Below are positions 1-13,111 of a stretch of 64,000 nucleotides of DNA, in pieces (position 1 is the first letter of the stretch; each line of letters begins with the position of its first letter). The position numbers and the translations under genes were made by a program. Origin of the DNA: Neopestalotiopsis rosae. Its lineage: Eukaryota > Ascomycota > Sordariomycetes > Amphisphaeriales > Sporocadaceae. Under the pieces are notes generated by a model, which searched no databases, had not been told where the DNA came from, and saw nothing but the letters and a program-made list of their open reading frames with translations. The stretch spans positions 1,736,001 to 1,800,000 of the forward strand of contig JALGAS010000007.1 in the NCBI GenBank assembly GCA_023078685.1, read 5' to 3'.

Positions 1-1077
1 GAACATAAGTGGTGCATTGACGCCTGTTCCACAACAGCAATGGTCGTCACGGAAGTTTTACGATGGCTTTGACGACCCTGGGATCGCAGAACGCGCTGAG
101 GCTTACTGTGCTCCAATCCCGAAGATCCAAGTAGATAAGTCCCCGTCACGGACTGCTTTCGAGGTTCAGTCACAGTTGAACAACAAAAAGGCCTCCACGA
201 AAAGCATCGAGAGTCTGAACAAAAGTCGACCCAGAGCGCAGGTGAGAGAGCATTGCGTTGACCAGGATCCCTTTCTAACTTCACATACCGGTAGCGGTGG
301 GATAACAATAAGCGAATGGATGCATATGCTGTAAGTAGGAGCCTTTCATATTTCGCAATTTCAAGATGAGTAAAAGCTGAAGGACTTGATAGGCGCTCAA
401 CCGTCTGAGCTCCGTTGCGTGTAGTGTGCATAGTATAGTTGAGAATCAGCGCATTCGAAGACGGAAGTCTTTTGGATAGTCTAGACCTATGTAAATGGAA
501 AGTTGAATTGCTATGTTATATGCTGGCGTTGTCCTCGTCCAGATCGTTTGGCCTTCTCTCGAGAACCTTAGAAGCCGTTTCGCAGCATTATCTATTAATT
601 GACTCTGAAGGTAGCTCAGGAATGATATACAGACTCTATCACGAATAGGTGATATCCAAAAGGGGTTTCAACGAGATGTGTTTAATCCGTTTGTATGTTG
701 TCGGCGGAAGTAGCGAAGTCATCGAATTCGTTCACATGAGCTCGGCGTCTGTGGGGTTGCACTCAGTTGGCGATCACGACACAACACATACATTAAACTT
801 GTTTGGCACCACTAATTTTACACAAGCCATATTCATTCATGCAAGACTGTCTTCCATGTGGTTGAAGGCAATCGCGTTGGTTGTTCTGAAAAATCCTGTG
901 AGATGCTCAAAATTCCAGAAATCTATGGAATGGATGAGCTGGTGCGACTTGACGCTTTTGTTGGCTCATTGTGCCCCGCTTTTCTTCCTAGATATCAACA
1001 TGACTGCGACCTTGACACCAGACCCCTATTGGCAACACCTCGCATGAGGGCGTCATTACCTCATCAGCTCCTCCAAA
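1..1077. other. intergenic, no supported gene
   Basis: There are only short open frames (for example 17-334 and 649-1047) with no recognisable domain, no convincing splice context and no signal peptide. The stretch is the upstream region of the dynactin p25 gene; I see no clear TATA element. Confidence 0.5.
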
Positions 1078-1815
1078 ATGTCTAGAAAAGCACCCAAAGG
1101 AGAATGGATAGAGACGGTGAGTAGAAAACACAGCTAAGAGGCTTCCTCGAGTAAAAACGTTTACTGACAAAAATGCCGCGTTTGTTTTGTTGTAGGACAC
1201 GGGTAACAAGGTCAACCGCAAGGCCACCCTGGTGGGCACGCAGCACATCATGCTGGGCGGAAAGACAGTCATCATGCCCGAGGCCATGATCCGCGGTGAC
1301 CTGGCCCGCACAGTGCCGTCGACCAACCCGAGCCAGCCCGGAAGCAACACCGCCGTCTTCATCGGACGGTACTGCTTTCTCAGCAAGGGCTGCTGTCTGC
1401 GACCGCCGGGGCGCATATACAAAGGGTGGGTGCAGTCTCTTTTGGACTTTCCCCTCCAACTCTTCTTGGAGCCATCGTGCATTAACATTTAAACAGAGTC
1501 TTCACGTACATGCCCCTCCGCCTCGGCGACCACGTCTTCATCGGCGAGGGGACCGTGGTGCAGGCCGCCACCATTGGCAGCCACGTCAACATTGGCAAGG
1601 GCGCGGTCGTGGGCGAGTTCGCCATCGTCAAGGACTATGTGCAGATACTGGACGGCACCATTGTCCCGACCAACATGGTGATCCCGAGCTTCAGCATCGT
1701 CGCCGGCCAGCCTGCCCGCATCATTGGCGAGGTGCCCGAGGGCGGGCACGACGCCTTTGAGCTTCGCGACCTGTACAAGTCGGTCAAGACCACCGCGCCT
1801 GCCCCGGTTGTCTGA
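1078..1815 (+). CDS. ro-12: dynactin subunit p25 (DCTN5-like)
   Basis: Three exons, 1078-1116, 1196-1425 and 1497-1815, join in phase to 195 codons. The introns have canonical GTGAGT..TAG and GTGGGT..CAG ends. The product is a left-handed beta-helix protein with hexapeptide repeats (VFIGEGTVVQAATIG, VNIGKGAVVGEFAIVKD, ILDGTIVPTNMVIPSFSIV and a closing GQPARIIGEVP), as in p25 of the dynactin pointed-end complex. In filamentous fungi this complex is needed for dynein cargo (early endosome) binding and nuclear distribution. The conserved start MSRKAPKGEWIET followed by NKVNRKATLVGTQHIMLGGK fits the family, and full length (about 190 residues) is normal. The symbol follows the Neurospora orthologue and is assigned by recognition only. 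No neighbour is functionally linked. Confidence 0.93.
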
Positions 1816-4800
1816 AGCGAGAGATTTTCATCAAAAGTATAGCTCGTATCTTTTTTCGTCTACAAGGCAGCGGTGTTTCAAGGCGTTGGGCGAATGGGAC
1901 TCCGCTTTTGTGTTGACAGTGTTCTCAAGAACTTGACCAATAGGGGCATGAAAGCAAGGCTTCCTTTCCATGATCTACGAATATCTTTACAAAGAAAGAC
2001 AATGATATTCAGCATTACAGAGCCCAGGGCCAGAATCCATCATTACGCTTGGTCTTGTTCAGAGCTGCGTCGCTCAAGCTGGTCACAGTTCTGTAGCAGT
2101 CTCGACTCTGTGAACCCGTATTACCCTGCCTGGAAGGACCGCCTGTAGTCAATTGCCAGCTAGGGAAAGATTTGCTGGTCTCCCAGAGAAGCTCAAGTGG
2201 CATAACTTGAATGTGCCCAGCATGAGAGAAACGAGGTGATAGATTCATAGTAACAGACTATTGTCTTGCGTTTCGTCATGATATAACGCTAGCATGTATT
2301 GGAAAAGACAAATGTGCCTTCAAAGGGAAGAACTTTGAGCACGGACTTGATTTTGACTTCCTCGTTCTCAGTTAGGCCATATCTGTTCGCCGTGGGACTC
2401 GAAAAGCTCTCGTTTGTAGAAATCGAATCCGAACATCCGTGCTCGATATCGTATCCTACCGCAAGGCCCTTCCCGTGTGTTCCGCTCCTGAGCTTGCCCA
2501 TCTAGTGGCTATAGATGTATAGGTGACGGTGGTGGACTATTTAAGCCCCATAGAAGTAACGATATATGAGCTTGAACAAGAGACGAACTATGCCCTACGG
2601 GCTAACCATCGCCCACAAGAAGAAAACCACTCAATATGCCATGACATGACACGATACAACAAGGAACGGAACGGAATTAGCGTCTCCAAGTCTAAGGAAG
2701 TGGCGGATTGCTTTCACCGTTCGTCGTCAGAGGCATAGGAAGTCCAAACTATGATAGTCGTCCTGGTAGCGGTGCAAATCCACATGACAGACAAGACGCC
2801 GGCTGGTTGGTCTGAAGGAACTGAAACCGGCGGGTGGGATCCGGACTCTAGCGGGAGGGATTTACTATCAGATCAAGTTTGTTTGCCAGTGCTTGAGTAC
2901 ATAGTAACAAACAGAGGGAGACTCAGGTACAAGATAATAAGGGGGTGGGATAATCTCCAAATGAATGGTAACTTCAGAGTGGCTACCCAGAAGGCAGTGG
3001 GACTTTGGAAAGTTTGTGTCAAGTTTAAACCCTCAAAAAGTTCCATGCGCGCGGCGACTTCCATCCATATTGGGGATCGACAGTGGAGGGATCGAAGAAA
3101 AAGAGAACTGCCGACAACCCTACGGTGATTGATATACACGTTACAACAATGGTCCCAACATCAATCGAGGCCAAAACGAAGCTAAAAAGAAAGCTCAAGG
3201 ACCTAGACCATTCCGAACACTGTCTGCTGTACTATGGTATGAACTGCCTAGGAGAAAAAGGGAAGATCACCCTTGTAAGGAGACGGATCAGGCAGAGTAA
3301 ATGTATGTACTGTATAGTGCTTATCACTGGATGCTTCTCCAAAGTAGCTTCATTGTACAAGCATGGCATGGCTTCAATGTTAGCTTGGCTGAGAGGAACC
3401 AAGACGGGAGACTGTCGAGACAAGCACTTGCTGAAATCATAGATTCATAGATCTCAGGTACAAGCCATACTACCTAACCTACTGGAATATGTAATAAGCT
3501 TGAGCTGGGACAAGATGGGGAAGACTCAGAGAAATAGGGTGCACAAGGTTGACCATGGCCATGGTGGCTAAAGAGGAGCCAAGGCTAAAACGCAAGTGGC
3601 CAAGATGCAGTCCCCAGTCCCCTACATTAATCACCTGTAGGTACGGCCCCTCAAAGTGCCTGACGCTAAAGGCTGACCACTTATTTGGATCATCAGAGTG
3701 CCATGGGCCCTTTTCACTTTTATCGAACGAGTCCCGAAGGGAAGTTGAATCGAAGTATGCAAGGCGGACCAGAGGCCCGGTTCAAGGGCGTGTGTAACCA
3801 GGGCAGTCGATACTGTGCTGCTGGGAAATTGTGCAATTAGTGGAGTGAGAATCAATCGCTGGACCGTCTTCCCGATCGGCCCGGAACGACAACGTGGAGA
3901 TCTATGGTTCATCATCAGATGGATGATTCAGATCATGGAAAATCTCTGCGGAATTGACAGAATACAGAATCATGACAGGCAAAAAAAGAAAAGAAAGCTA
4001 CACACGAAGGAATCTTGGTGGAGCGCCCGTCAACAGAGTCGGTGTTTCCATTCAAGCTCGATATCCCCCGAAATCCACGAAATTCCCCCCAATATCCCCC
4101 ACTTGCACCACACCCGACATGCATGATCGCTGCAACCATCTGCCACTAAACTCTAGTTAGTGGATGCGGGAGTGCCCCTGCGTTTGACGCTTTTTGAGGG
4201 TGGCAGTCAAGCGTTCAGTGGGCAGGGGAGCCAAAAGAGGACTGATGGTAGTCGGCTCCAGGGACCCCGATGGAGAACCTTTGAGAGCCCTCTCTCAGAC
4301 CCTTGTCGCTGTCCATGCTCCAGGGCACCCACCCAACAACGTGCTGCTCTATTACGTCTAGCATCGACTGTCGACATCCGGCGCGGAGACTTTTTGACAG
4401 AAACTTTGATGAAGCCTCATCTTCTTTACAAGCGTCTTTCCAGTTGCTCTGTATAAGCGTCAGGTAAAACACAAGACGCGTGCGTGTAGCCCACATGGCC
4501 GTCTCAGACAATGGCTTTCATTATTCGGACAGCTGCATGACACAAGCAGAACATTTGGTGATGAACACTTGGTGGCTGCATGGTGTACAGACCTCTCCAG
4601 CCTGCTGCAGCTCTATCTGCTCTCTGGGATATTACCCGCGAGATAGATGGCTGATGGATATGCACAGTCCCTCTGGTCGTCGCCCTGGCCTCCATCCATC
4701 AAGACAGGTCGTGCTGCTAAGCATCGCGCGGTTGACGCCAAGCTGTACGCCCAGACATGACCGGCTCTCTTTTCTTCGCCCTAGACTCTGGGACGGGCTG

Positions 4801-5010
4801 ACGGGCGAGCACAAGACTACTACGTACTACAGTAGCTTGGGAGATCTACCTGACCTACTGTAGACAAAAAAGACCCGGTTGACAACTCTGATGGGCGGCA
4901 TTGTCTCGATGATGGTGGTAAAAGTGGTGAAGCTTCCAAACGAGCACGAACCCGTCTCCACGTACTTGCACAGTGAACCGGGTATCGCAATACTACTAGA
5001 TTGGTAGCAA

Positions 5011-5034
5011 GATGGAGAGATGGAGAGATGGAGA
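5011..5034. repeat. 8-bp tandem repeat, 3 copies
   Basis: GATGGAGA is repeated three times without mismatch. It is a minor microsatellite-like tract with no apparent function. Confidence 0.9.
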
Positions 5035-5569
5035 GTTCCGCTGGCGGTGGGCATAAGCAGAGGAGCATTCGAGATTTACCATATCCTCCATATCTCGTTC
5101 TCTCTCGCCTTGATACAGTGCTTAATAACTCAAAAGTACTCAACAACTCAACGCGCCAATATGAATATGGACTGTTCTAATGAGATATTCTTCTTCCCTA
5201 CCTCGTACCCATGCAGACCGATTCCCTCGTTTTTAGCAGCTTGCAGGACCTTAACAAGGGGGTCCAATACCCTAGCATCATGCTGTCCACCCCCAGCTGT
5301 ACGGCTTGATTGCGATCGCGGTCCAACCAAATGGAGCCCCCAAAACCATGCTGCAAACAAAGCTTTTTGGGTTTAGAGCCATGTCAGGGTCAGGGGTATC
5401 CTTTTCTGGCTGGTTTTGGAGACAATCCTAGACGCCTCAAGCTATTCCCATCCGGCCTCTTGGCGTTTGTAGACATTGTTCATAGCCTTTTGCTGACGGT
5501 ACTCTGTAGGTCCTAGGTAGCTGGTAAGTACTGTAGGAAGATCATACATATATATCTCCTAGATCCTCT

Positions 5570-5781
5570 CTTATATCACAGTCGTTTCATCTCGTCCTTC
5601 ATCTACGTTGATCGAAAAAACCTGGTCGTCCTTAATTCGAACCATATTCACTCCTTCCCTATATTCGACTTCTTATACAACTTAATCGTCTCCGACTTTT
5701 AATCATAACTCTACACGACAAACTCGCTCTCTCTCTATTCTTCTCTTGTATACCCAAAAACCACACACCCAAACCGCCAAA
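5570..5781 (+). promoter_or_regulatory. pyrimidine-rich leader of the CFEM gene
   Basis: A strongly C/T-rich stretch with repeated TC-rich runs lies directly before the ATG at 5782 (context CCAAAATG). Such CT-rich 5' leaders are common in front of highly expressed fungal genes. The exact transcription start is not determinable here. Confidence 0.45.
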
Positions 5782-6344
5782 ATGCAGTTCAAGAACGTTG
5801 CCATCTCTCTCTTTGTCGCCGTCGCCGCCGCCAGCGATGATGTCACCACCCTCCTCACCCAGGTTCCCGACTGTGCTCTGACCTGCCTGATCACTGGCGC
5901 CTCCGACATTGGCTGCACCGTCACCGACTACACCTGCCAGTGCAGCAAGGCTGCCGAGCTCCAGGCCAGCGCTGGCCCCTGCATCGACTCGGCCTGCAGC
6001 ACCGCTGACCAGGAGAGTACGTCGCCCTTTCCCTTTCTTTCCCCAGTTGCCTGACCGGCCTTTCTACCACCCGGTTTCCTCGTTCTTGAAATAGAAAGAC
6101 TGACTTTGCACCTCTTCTAGCCGCTCTCACCATCTCCCAGGAGATCTGCGAGGCCGTCGGTATCACCGCCGACACCACCAGCGTTGGCTCTTCCTCCAAC
6201 TCCACCGCTACCGCCACCTCCATGACCTCTTCCACCGCCACCGGCACCAGCTCCTCCAGCACTTCCGCCGTCACTGCCGGTGCCGGTCGCCTCGAGCTCG
6301 GCGCCCTCGCCGCCGGTGTCGCCGTCTTTGCCTTTGCTCTGTAA
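5782..6344 (+). CDS. CFEM-domain GPI-anchored cell-surface protein
   Basis: Two exons, 5782-6016 and 6121-6344, give 152 residues. An N-terminal signal peptide (MQFKNVAISLFVAVAAAS) is followed by a CFEM domain with the eight expected cysteines: PDC, LTC, IGC, YTC, QC, GPC, SAC and EIC. Next comes a Ser/Thr-rich spacer and a hydrophobic C-terminus (LGALAAGVAVFAFAL) typical of a GPI-attachment signal. CFEM proteins sit in the wall or plasma membrane; several bind haem or act in adhesion and host contact, but the exact role here is unknown. The Asp usually linked to haem binding in Candida homologues would lie in the SDIGC segment, which does contain Asp. Codon use is strongly C-biased at third positions, suggesting high expression. 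Confidence 0.93.
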
Positions 6345-6811
6345 ACAAAGAGGGAGGCGATGATGGGGGAAAGAGGGATGAACTCTTTTTTGGATGTCGA
6401 AGAACGAAAGTGCAGTGGATGAATAAACCTTTGCTTTTTAGTCAGGGAAAATAAGCGGACATGATACCAATCTAATGACAACTTGAAATTCCTTAAACAC
6501 CCAAACTTCGACTGATTGCAATTCGTACCTCTCACTCCGGTGCCATACCTTTCCGAAGAGAAAAACGTGCAGGGAAACCCTTGGAGGCCAAAGGGTTATG
6601 TTTCTCGGCCCCCTTCTTACATTCATTGTATCTATTCTATAATTCGAAAGTGAAGTCTTTGTCCTGCCAGTAATCGAGATCTATATTCTAAGTGAACTTC
6701 AGCCAAGACGCTTGTAACCTGTAAAAGAATGGTACCTTGATTGTGGAAAACTCCCAATTGACCAGAAGAAACCCCTTGGTCCGCGAATTCATGCGCAAGC
6801 GTGCATCAACC

Positions 6812-7986
6812 TCAGCCCAGGCTGAACTTGCCCAGCGCGCCATTCTCACCACCGTCAAACTGGCCAGCCAGACCGTCCAGGGCGGCAAAGTGGTTGGCAA
6901 ACTCGAGGCCCTTGAGCCTCTCGCTCTCGATCCGCCTCCAGTCCCAGCCCGTCTCGGCGTCGTGCTCCTGGGCCTCGTCGCTCGTGTTGCCCGTGACGGG
7001 CTCGTTGGGGGTGGCCATGCCGCTGCTTTCGGCGCTGCTCTCAGCGCTGCTGCTGCTGACCCAGCCCTCGGGCCGCGCGGGCAGCAGGCCGCTGGACTCA
7101 ATGACCACGGCCGGGTGCACCGTCAGCCGGCCCATCTTCCAGACGTACTTTGACACGGCCGTGGCGTGGATCTTCTTCTGCCACTCCTCGGGCTTGCCGT
7201 CCTCGCTGCGGGTCAGGCCAAAGCTCGAAGCGTCCCAGGACTTAGGCTTGACGGCGCCGGCCTCGACAAAGTGGGTGACGAGGTACAGCCACTTGCGGTC
7301 CCAGCTGAGCACGCGCGTCCACAGCTCGTACTTTTGGTACGGCTTGAGCTCCTTCTTGAAGCTGCAGTGCACGGCGCCGAGGCTGACGCCGAAGCGCCCC
7401 TTGGCGGGCCGCGTCGGGTCCGACGGGTCCATGACCAGTTTCGACTCGGCGTTGTTGCCCAGCAGCCGGATGCCGCGGGCAAACAGGTGCGACGCCAGGT
7501 GCGAGCGCGACACGTCCAGGTCGGCAAAGTACGTGCTGTTGGACTTGTGGATGTTGTAGTCGACCTCGAGTAGCGTCACGTGCGTCTCTGATATCACGGG
7601 GTGGAAGAGGACCTCGGGGCCGTGCTCGTGGAGTGGTCGGATGAGGATGTGAGAAATCATGGTGTTGAAGATGCGGACCTGTAGTCACATGTCAGTCGGA
7701 TACAGTATATAACAAGTAAAGAAGGCCCGTGGAACACAAGCCAAGAAGCAATGAGATCACGTACGGTCCATGCGAGAGGCAGACTCTTCCAGTTCACCAA
7801 AACCATGAGAAGGGCAAAGATTCTGCTCTTGCTTCCAGGGCCCGTGGCAAACCGCTTGGCAAGGTCGACGACGCCATTGATCCGCCCATTGTACGCAGCG
7901 TATGCTATCGCCGCAATCGAGGCCGGGAGGAGCACCGGCTTTGCAATCTTGGAGATTGGGCGCGCATAAGCAGCGCTCGACACCAT
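6812..7986 (-). CDS. THEM6-like hot-dog-fold thioesterase family protein
   Basis: Two exons on the minus strand, 7986-7765 and 7678-6812, join in phase to 362 residues; the intron has GTACGT and CAG ends. The N-terminus is hydrophobic around residues 55-72 (FALLMVLVNWKSLPLAW), a likely membrane anchor. The central part contains DYNIHKSNSTYFADLDVSR, matching the D-x-N-x-H-x-N-x-x-Y core of the 4HBT_2 hot-dog fold. Fungal members are usually named THEM6, 'mesenchymal stem cell protein DSCD75' or AtnL-like thioesterases. A Ser-rich low-complexity insert (SSSSAESSAESSG) lies near residue 290. Substrate is unknown; acyl-CoA hydrolysis is inferred from the fold only. Confidence 0.85.
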
Positions 7987-10304
7987 CGTGAATACGTGTG
8001 TATGTGCACGGCTATGGTGGTGTTGCTGCTTTCGGCCTTGTGGGAGTATCCGGTACCCGAGGGCTCTCCCCTGCCTTTAGTCGAGGTCTCTCCTGCCGTT
8101 GGGCTGCCTGTGATGCGACTCGTGACCGAAGGGCGCCAAAGATTAGGATTCCGATAGCGATGATCCAGAGAGGGAGGGATCGGAGGTGGCAGAGGAAAGT
8201 CGTGGTACACTTGGCGAGGATACCGTGGCCCGCTGATAGAGACATGCAAGGATCAGGGAGAAATGAGAGTCCTGATCTTGGAAAAGAGAGTAAAGACGAG
8301 AGCCACTGCAAGTCGCAAAGATAAGACCAGGTGTAAATAAGCAGATCTATGTCGCAATGTCAAGTCCGACCAACGGTAAGCAAATAATTCAAAATTTGTC
8401 GCTTGGCTGGGCAAACATAGGTGCTGTCATGCCGAGGTCCAGCACTGATCTGGTCAAGCGCGCCCAGCATTTTAGTGCTGTGACAGTGGCCCATGGCCAA
8501 ATACCACATGCAGGTACCAATATGGCAAGTGACAGTATAAAGTTAAAGTGCATACGTGTGAGTATTTGTATTATTTAGTTGACTGACTGGGCATCTTTGC
8601 TTTGTCGTCATATTGACGCATTCTTCAAATGCAATCATGACCTTTGTGAAATCGAGGGCAAGTTCTTTCGAATAATCTTCAGACCAGGGTAGCATGACTG
8701 GCTGCTCTTGGGCAAAGATATCAATCATATCACTTGGCATGTTCGAATTTTTGGTTCGGAAATGCTACATGCAAAAAAAGTCTGGTATTTTTACTAGGCA
8801 GATATACGTCTTTCTATTCTCTACGCTTTTGACAACTACTTCCGGCGCCTCTGCTTTCTGCAACGCATACTGTTGCTCAAGATTTTCTCTCAATAGTCAG
8901 CAGTACATAAAATTCGCGGTATTGGCTGCGCCCAATGTGATGCAATTCCGTTGAAGAGAAATGGTCTGATATATCGTTAGTTGACAAGTCCACGAAGAGG
9001 CGTTGGCATTTGGACGACGGTAGAGCGTGGAGAGCCTTCGAGAAGTGTCTTTTCGAGACTAGATGGGCGTAGTCCTAGCCACTTATTTCGTTTCCCCAGG
9101 AGAGAGAGTTCAGTCATCGGTGAAACATAATATAGCTTCAATTTGCGATCATATATCTTGATTCCAGCATTTACTGTAATCATTGCTGGAGTTGGCCAGG
9201 AAAGTTATGTTCATTCCTCATACATTCGCATCGGCATCACCCTGGAACCGAGTCGTGGCTTTTTGTATTAGGGCATTTCGACGGGATGTCCTCTAGTAAT
9301 GGCTCCATCGATTCGGTGTGCCTTCTCACACGTTACGACACTAGTCGGCCCATCACTTATGAATAAAGTTCAAGAATCTGAATAGCTTTAATTCATACTA
9401 CGAGACAGTATCGATAGATGTATATCTTCACGTCAGTGGTTAAGTCGATCGTGGAGGCTTCCTTAACGTAGAGGTCAAAACGACTGTGCAATCAATGTAA
9501 AGACACTGCGGTACAGACATACAAGAAGGTGACGATGGTGAGTAGAACTACCTCTTTTGGCAAAGCCAGACCTGTAGCTTTGGACACCAATAATAAAGCT
9601 CGGTACCAGGAACTGTTAAAGGATAACTGTTTACCTTCAAGTCGATATACGCCGTATCGTGCTGGAATTCTTGTGCGTCCTTGAGCTCGAGAGTATTCTG
9701 CACATGCTGTGCTGAGCTGCCGAAGCTCTTCTTAATGATGGCCTTTACGGGGAAGACCGAATGCAAATTATAAGTAGGATGATCACATCTATTTTCATTT
9801 CTATGGCCTTGTCTGGGTTCGGAGGGGCCAATGCTCGACTTGGCCAGGTGATCCGAGCTCCAAAATTTCGATGCTTGTTCTGTTAACAATACACTTAAAA
9901 TCAAACAGGATTACAGAGAAAACGACTCAGACGTGTATCTAGACTATGAGACGCAATCTGTGCGTTTCAAAACCACATTCGTTCCCTTGGCCGCAACTCC
10001 AATATTGAACTATTCGGAACCACCAGGATTTGGGAGCAATGATAGCTCAAATGTACAATGCCCTACTTTATGATACGATCAATCACGAAGTTTCTGAGGT
10101 ATAGTCTCTTAGCATGTAGCATAAATTTCGAGGTGATTTTTGTCTCTCATTTAGTTCAATTACGACGCTGCCAAATTTCGGTACTTGACTACCTAAGTAT
10201 GCCCGATTATCAGTGACCGATGTTATTGGTCTTGTTTACCGCTAAGCGCGTAACTCTATTATATCTTATCGCTATATTGATTCGAACCGCAATGCGCGGA
10301 TACT
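7987..10304. other. intergenic, no supported gene
   Basis: The only longer frame (9548-9904, minus) shows no domain or splice context. Nothing else was seen. Confidence 0.45.
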
Positions 10305-11319
10305 CTATGGGCTAGTGATCTCCGCCTGTGTAAGAAACTCGCCAACAACCTTGAGAATCCTTGCCCGCAATTCGGGACCCTCTGTATGACACATGTGGCC
10401 AGCACCCTGAAACGTGATCCAGCGAACGCGGGGAATCAGCTCAAAAAATGGTACCTGAGCAATGTCATGCGATGTATCATATTCGCCATTGTAGACGAGT
10501 GTTGGAACCTGAATCTGTGGCAGACGAGATATGACAGACCACTCTTTCAGCGAGCCAAGCGTCGTCAGCGGTGACGGACCGTTCCTAGCAAAGCAGCAGA
10601 TTAGAAATGCCAATAACATTCAGGATCTTCTGGAAGACTTACATAGAACGGTATACTGTTGTATCCTCGCCCAAATTTTTCAAAGCAGGCAACAGCTCCT
10701 TAGGAGGGAATGGATCTGCCCGGCATACGAATGTCCTATAGTAGTAGTCCAACGCGCGTTTGTACTCTGGGCTTTCGTATTCCTCCTTTTCTTCCGCAGT
10801 TTCCAAGGCTTGTCGCATGTCCTCCGGCATTTGGTCTCTCAGCATACGGACACCTTTGGCAGACAGTACCTTGCTTGCCAGTGCACTCGCAAGAACTAAT
10901 CTGCGAAGCCCTTCAGGCTGTCGCGCGGCAAAAGCCGAACCAAGCATACCGCCCCAGCTTTGACCTAGGAAATGGAAGCCAGGGCCGCGACGAAGCTGAA
11001 GAAAATCTAGCAAATTGTCGAGTTCATCCTGGAACAAGCTTTCCTGCCAGAAAGACTCATCGCCAGCTTTTTGCGGCAGATGCGTCGACGACGCGCAGCC
11101 GATCTGATCGTAGAACACGACGGGAAGACCATATTCCCGCCACAAGTCTGCAAAGATGAGCAGGTATTCATGGCCAGCGCCGGGTCCGCCATGAGCGACA
11201 ACAACCGGAGGCTTGCCGCAAGCAAGATCTCCAATGACTTTGTAGTAAGTGAAACAGTCGATGTCGACTGACGCAATCTTGAAAGGCACTTTGCCTTCTT
11301 TGACTGGGACTTCAACCAT
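10305..11319 (-). CDS. proline iminopeptidase-like alpha/beta hydrolase (peptidase S33)
   Basis: Two exons, 11319-10643 and 10584-10305, join across a GTAAGT..CTAG intron to 318 residues. The family signature is clear: oxyanion motif HGGPG at 43-47, nucleophile elbow GQSWGG with Ser121, acidic residue in NGEYD (Asp262) and catalytic His in GAGHMCH (His289). Proline iminopeptidases remove N-terminal proline; many fungal relatives instead act on other small amides or lactones. The start MVEVPVKEGK was chosen because the frame extends 60 codons further upstream without family similarity. There is no signal peptide, so the product is probably cytosolic. The gene points away from the UstYa-type gene 1.8 kb further on. 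Confidence 0.9.
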
Positions 11320-13111
11320 GGTGTAATGACTTGGATACTCGAGGAACAAATGACAGGTGAAAGGGAGCTGGTGATTTGAGCGAGAGCAGAGAAGGTACGT
11401 TTGATGAAGCCGTCCGATAATAAAGTGCCAAAAAGTGGATACAAACAACTCTACTCCATGGAGAATCGAGACTCTGCATCGGCAAGGGTCGGGGTCCATT
11501 TTACAGGCAATCTATTCGCAGAGTACCCCTCGCCATGGCATCAAGACTCGACTGACTCGATAGGTCACTGCCTAGGCTGTGTGATATGGTTAACCGCGGT
11601 TTGCAGTTGCAATGCTTGACCTTGGGACCAATTGATTTGGGTGTTCGGCGATCACGCCTTAGACCGGCCATAAGACTTGCACATCCGGCATTGGAAAGTA
11701 TCCACCCAGACTGGGTTGTTGGAACATAGACAGCATTGTGTAGTATTTAGACGCTGGGGCTCTTCACTGAGCCGCAAGCGTACATTTGAACGGCATTTAC
11801 TTCGTAAAACGGCGTCTTATCTCGGCATAACATTACAAATCAAAGTGTGTCTCTCAAGCAAAAGATTAAATTAGAAGGTAGTAATGAAGTCGATAAGGCT
11901 ACTTATCGCTTCAACGCAAAAATAAGCTTATATGCGCCTATGCATATTAAGTCTTCTTTTGCGATAATCAATTCTGAAAGTATCTCGACAAATAAACCAT
12001 GCACCGCTCTGTGGTGGTGGTATTGACATTGCCTAGACAGAAGAAATCGGTATACGTACACCAGTGCTGTTCGGTATTCAAAAGAGACGTACTGGTGATT
12101 CGCGAAACTCTCGGCTTTGCCGTCACTGTCTAAAAACCAACTGCATCGCATTCAAATATAACCATGAGTGACAGCTACATGACTTTTGCTCGATGAAACA
12201 ATGCGATTTTCGATGTTACAACAACTATACTGGATACCTGCTTAAACGACTACAATCGAAGGGACATAATTTCTCCAGAAGATCAACACCGAACCTGCCA
12301 CTGTTGCCATTCGTGGCTCCATTATTGTTGAGGTCACGTTGCGTCCATCGAAGTGCTGACCTTGTTGTGAATTTCCAACATCCAGTCTCTGTAGGTACTT
12401 CGGACAGCACCGCAGTGTACCCAGCCTTGCGCTTCTTTGTCGGTGTGCCAGAATGAAGATATCTTTCGCGACAGAGTCATGCAATTCATCCCTGCTGATG
12501 TCCCCACTTTACTGCTCTTCGTGTATGAGAAAGGCCATGATCCTGCAGCGGACTCTACTGTGTAGGGAACATAATGGTCGACAACACCAACAGTAAGGCC
12601 GCATAATCACCAGTTTACCCGCTGCCTATTAGCAGGGCGACAATGGCGGGCCGCTGGCTAGTATCCCGGGAGTTGGCGGTTGGGGGCCAGATCAGGGGGC
12701 TCCCCACTTTTCATCGGTAATGATTCCAGGTACGGCAAGCCGTCATTGCGAACTCATCACCATCTGCATCTCAAGATGAATCTCTGATATGCGAAGTACG
12801 CAATATCCTGGTCCATGCAGCTGATTTGCCATAAGGCTTCGCCTTGTCACAATACATGTATTATATGATCAGCATGACAGAGACCAAAACAAGGAATCAT
12901 CTTCTAAAGATAGGTTAGGTACCTAGTTTGCGCAAGTTTCCACGAATCATAACACATGCAATGATCCAACAACTTTCCAACAACTTGTAGTTGTTGGATT
13001 AGCTGACTGACAGGCTTAGTTGGTTCTGTGTGCATTAGTGTACTGTGCAGAGTTCGCGCCTGTACTCGAAAGAACGTCGAACCCGCTCTCACTCCTACTT
13101 TTTTCTCACAG
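11320..13111. other. intergenic, probably holding the 5' end of the UstYa-type gene
   Basis: No supported coding frame. The last few hundred bases should contain the missing first exon of the DUF3328 gene. One possible first exon begins at the ATG near 12855 (MYYMISMTETKTRNH..) but its donor (GTTAGG) is weak. Confidence 0.4.

Larger units (their letters stand above)
1816..5781. other. long intergenic region, no supported gene
   Basis: About 4 kb without a convincing coding frame on either strand; the open frames are short, overlap one another and show no domain. It holds a small 8-bp tandem repeat at 5011-5034 and, next to the CFEM gene, a pyrimidine-rich leader. Confidence 0.5.

Noticed and set aside
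17..334. 105-codon frame at the window start
   Set aside because: No domain, no signal peptide and no supporting context; could be chance.
6821..7573. Long antisense frames over the THEM6-like gene (up to 252 codons)
   Set aside because: They are shadows of a GC-rich coding region on the minus strand; no family similarity.
10270..10330. tRNA-like B-box on the minus strand (GGTTCGAATC)
   Set aside because: No A-box, acceptor stem or cloverleaf can be formed around it.
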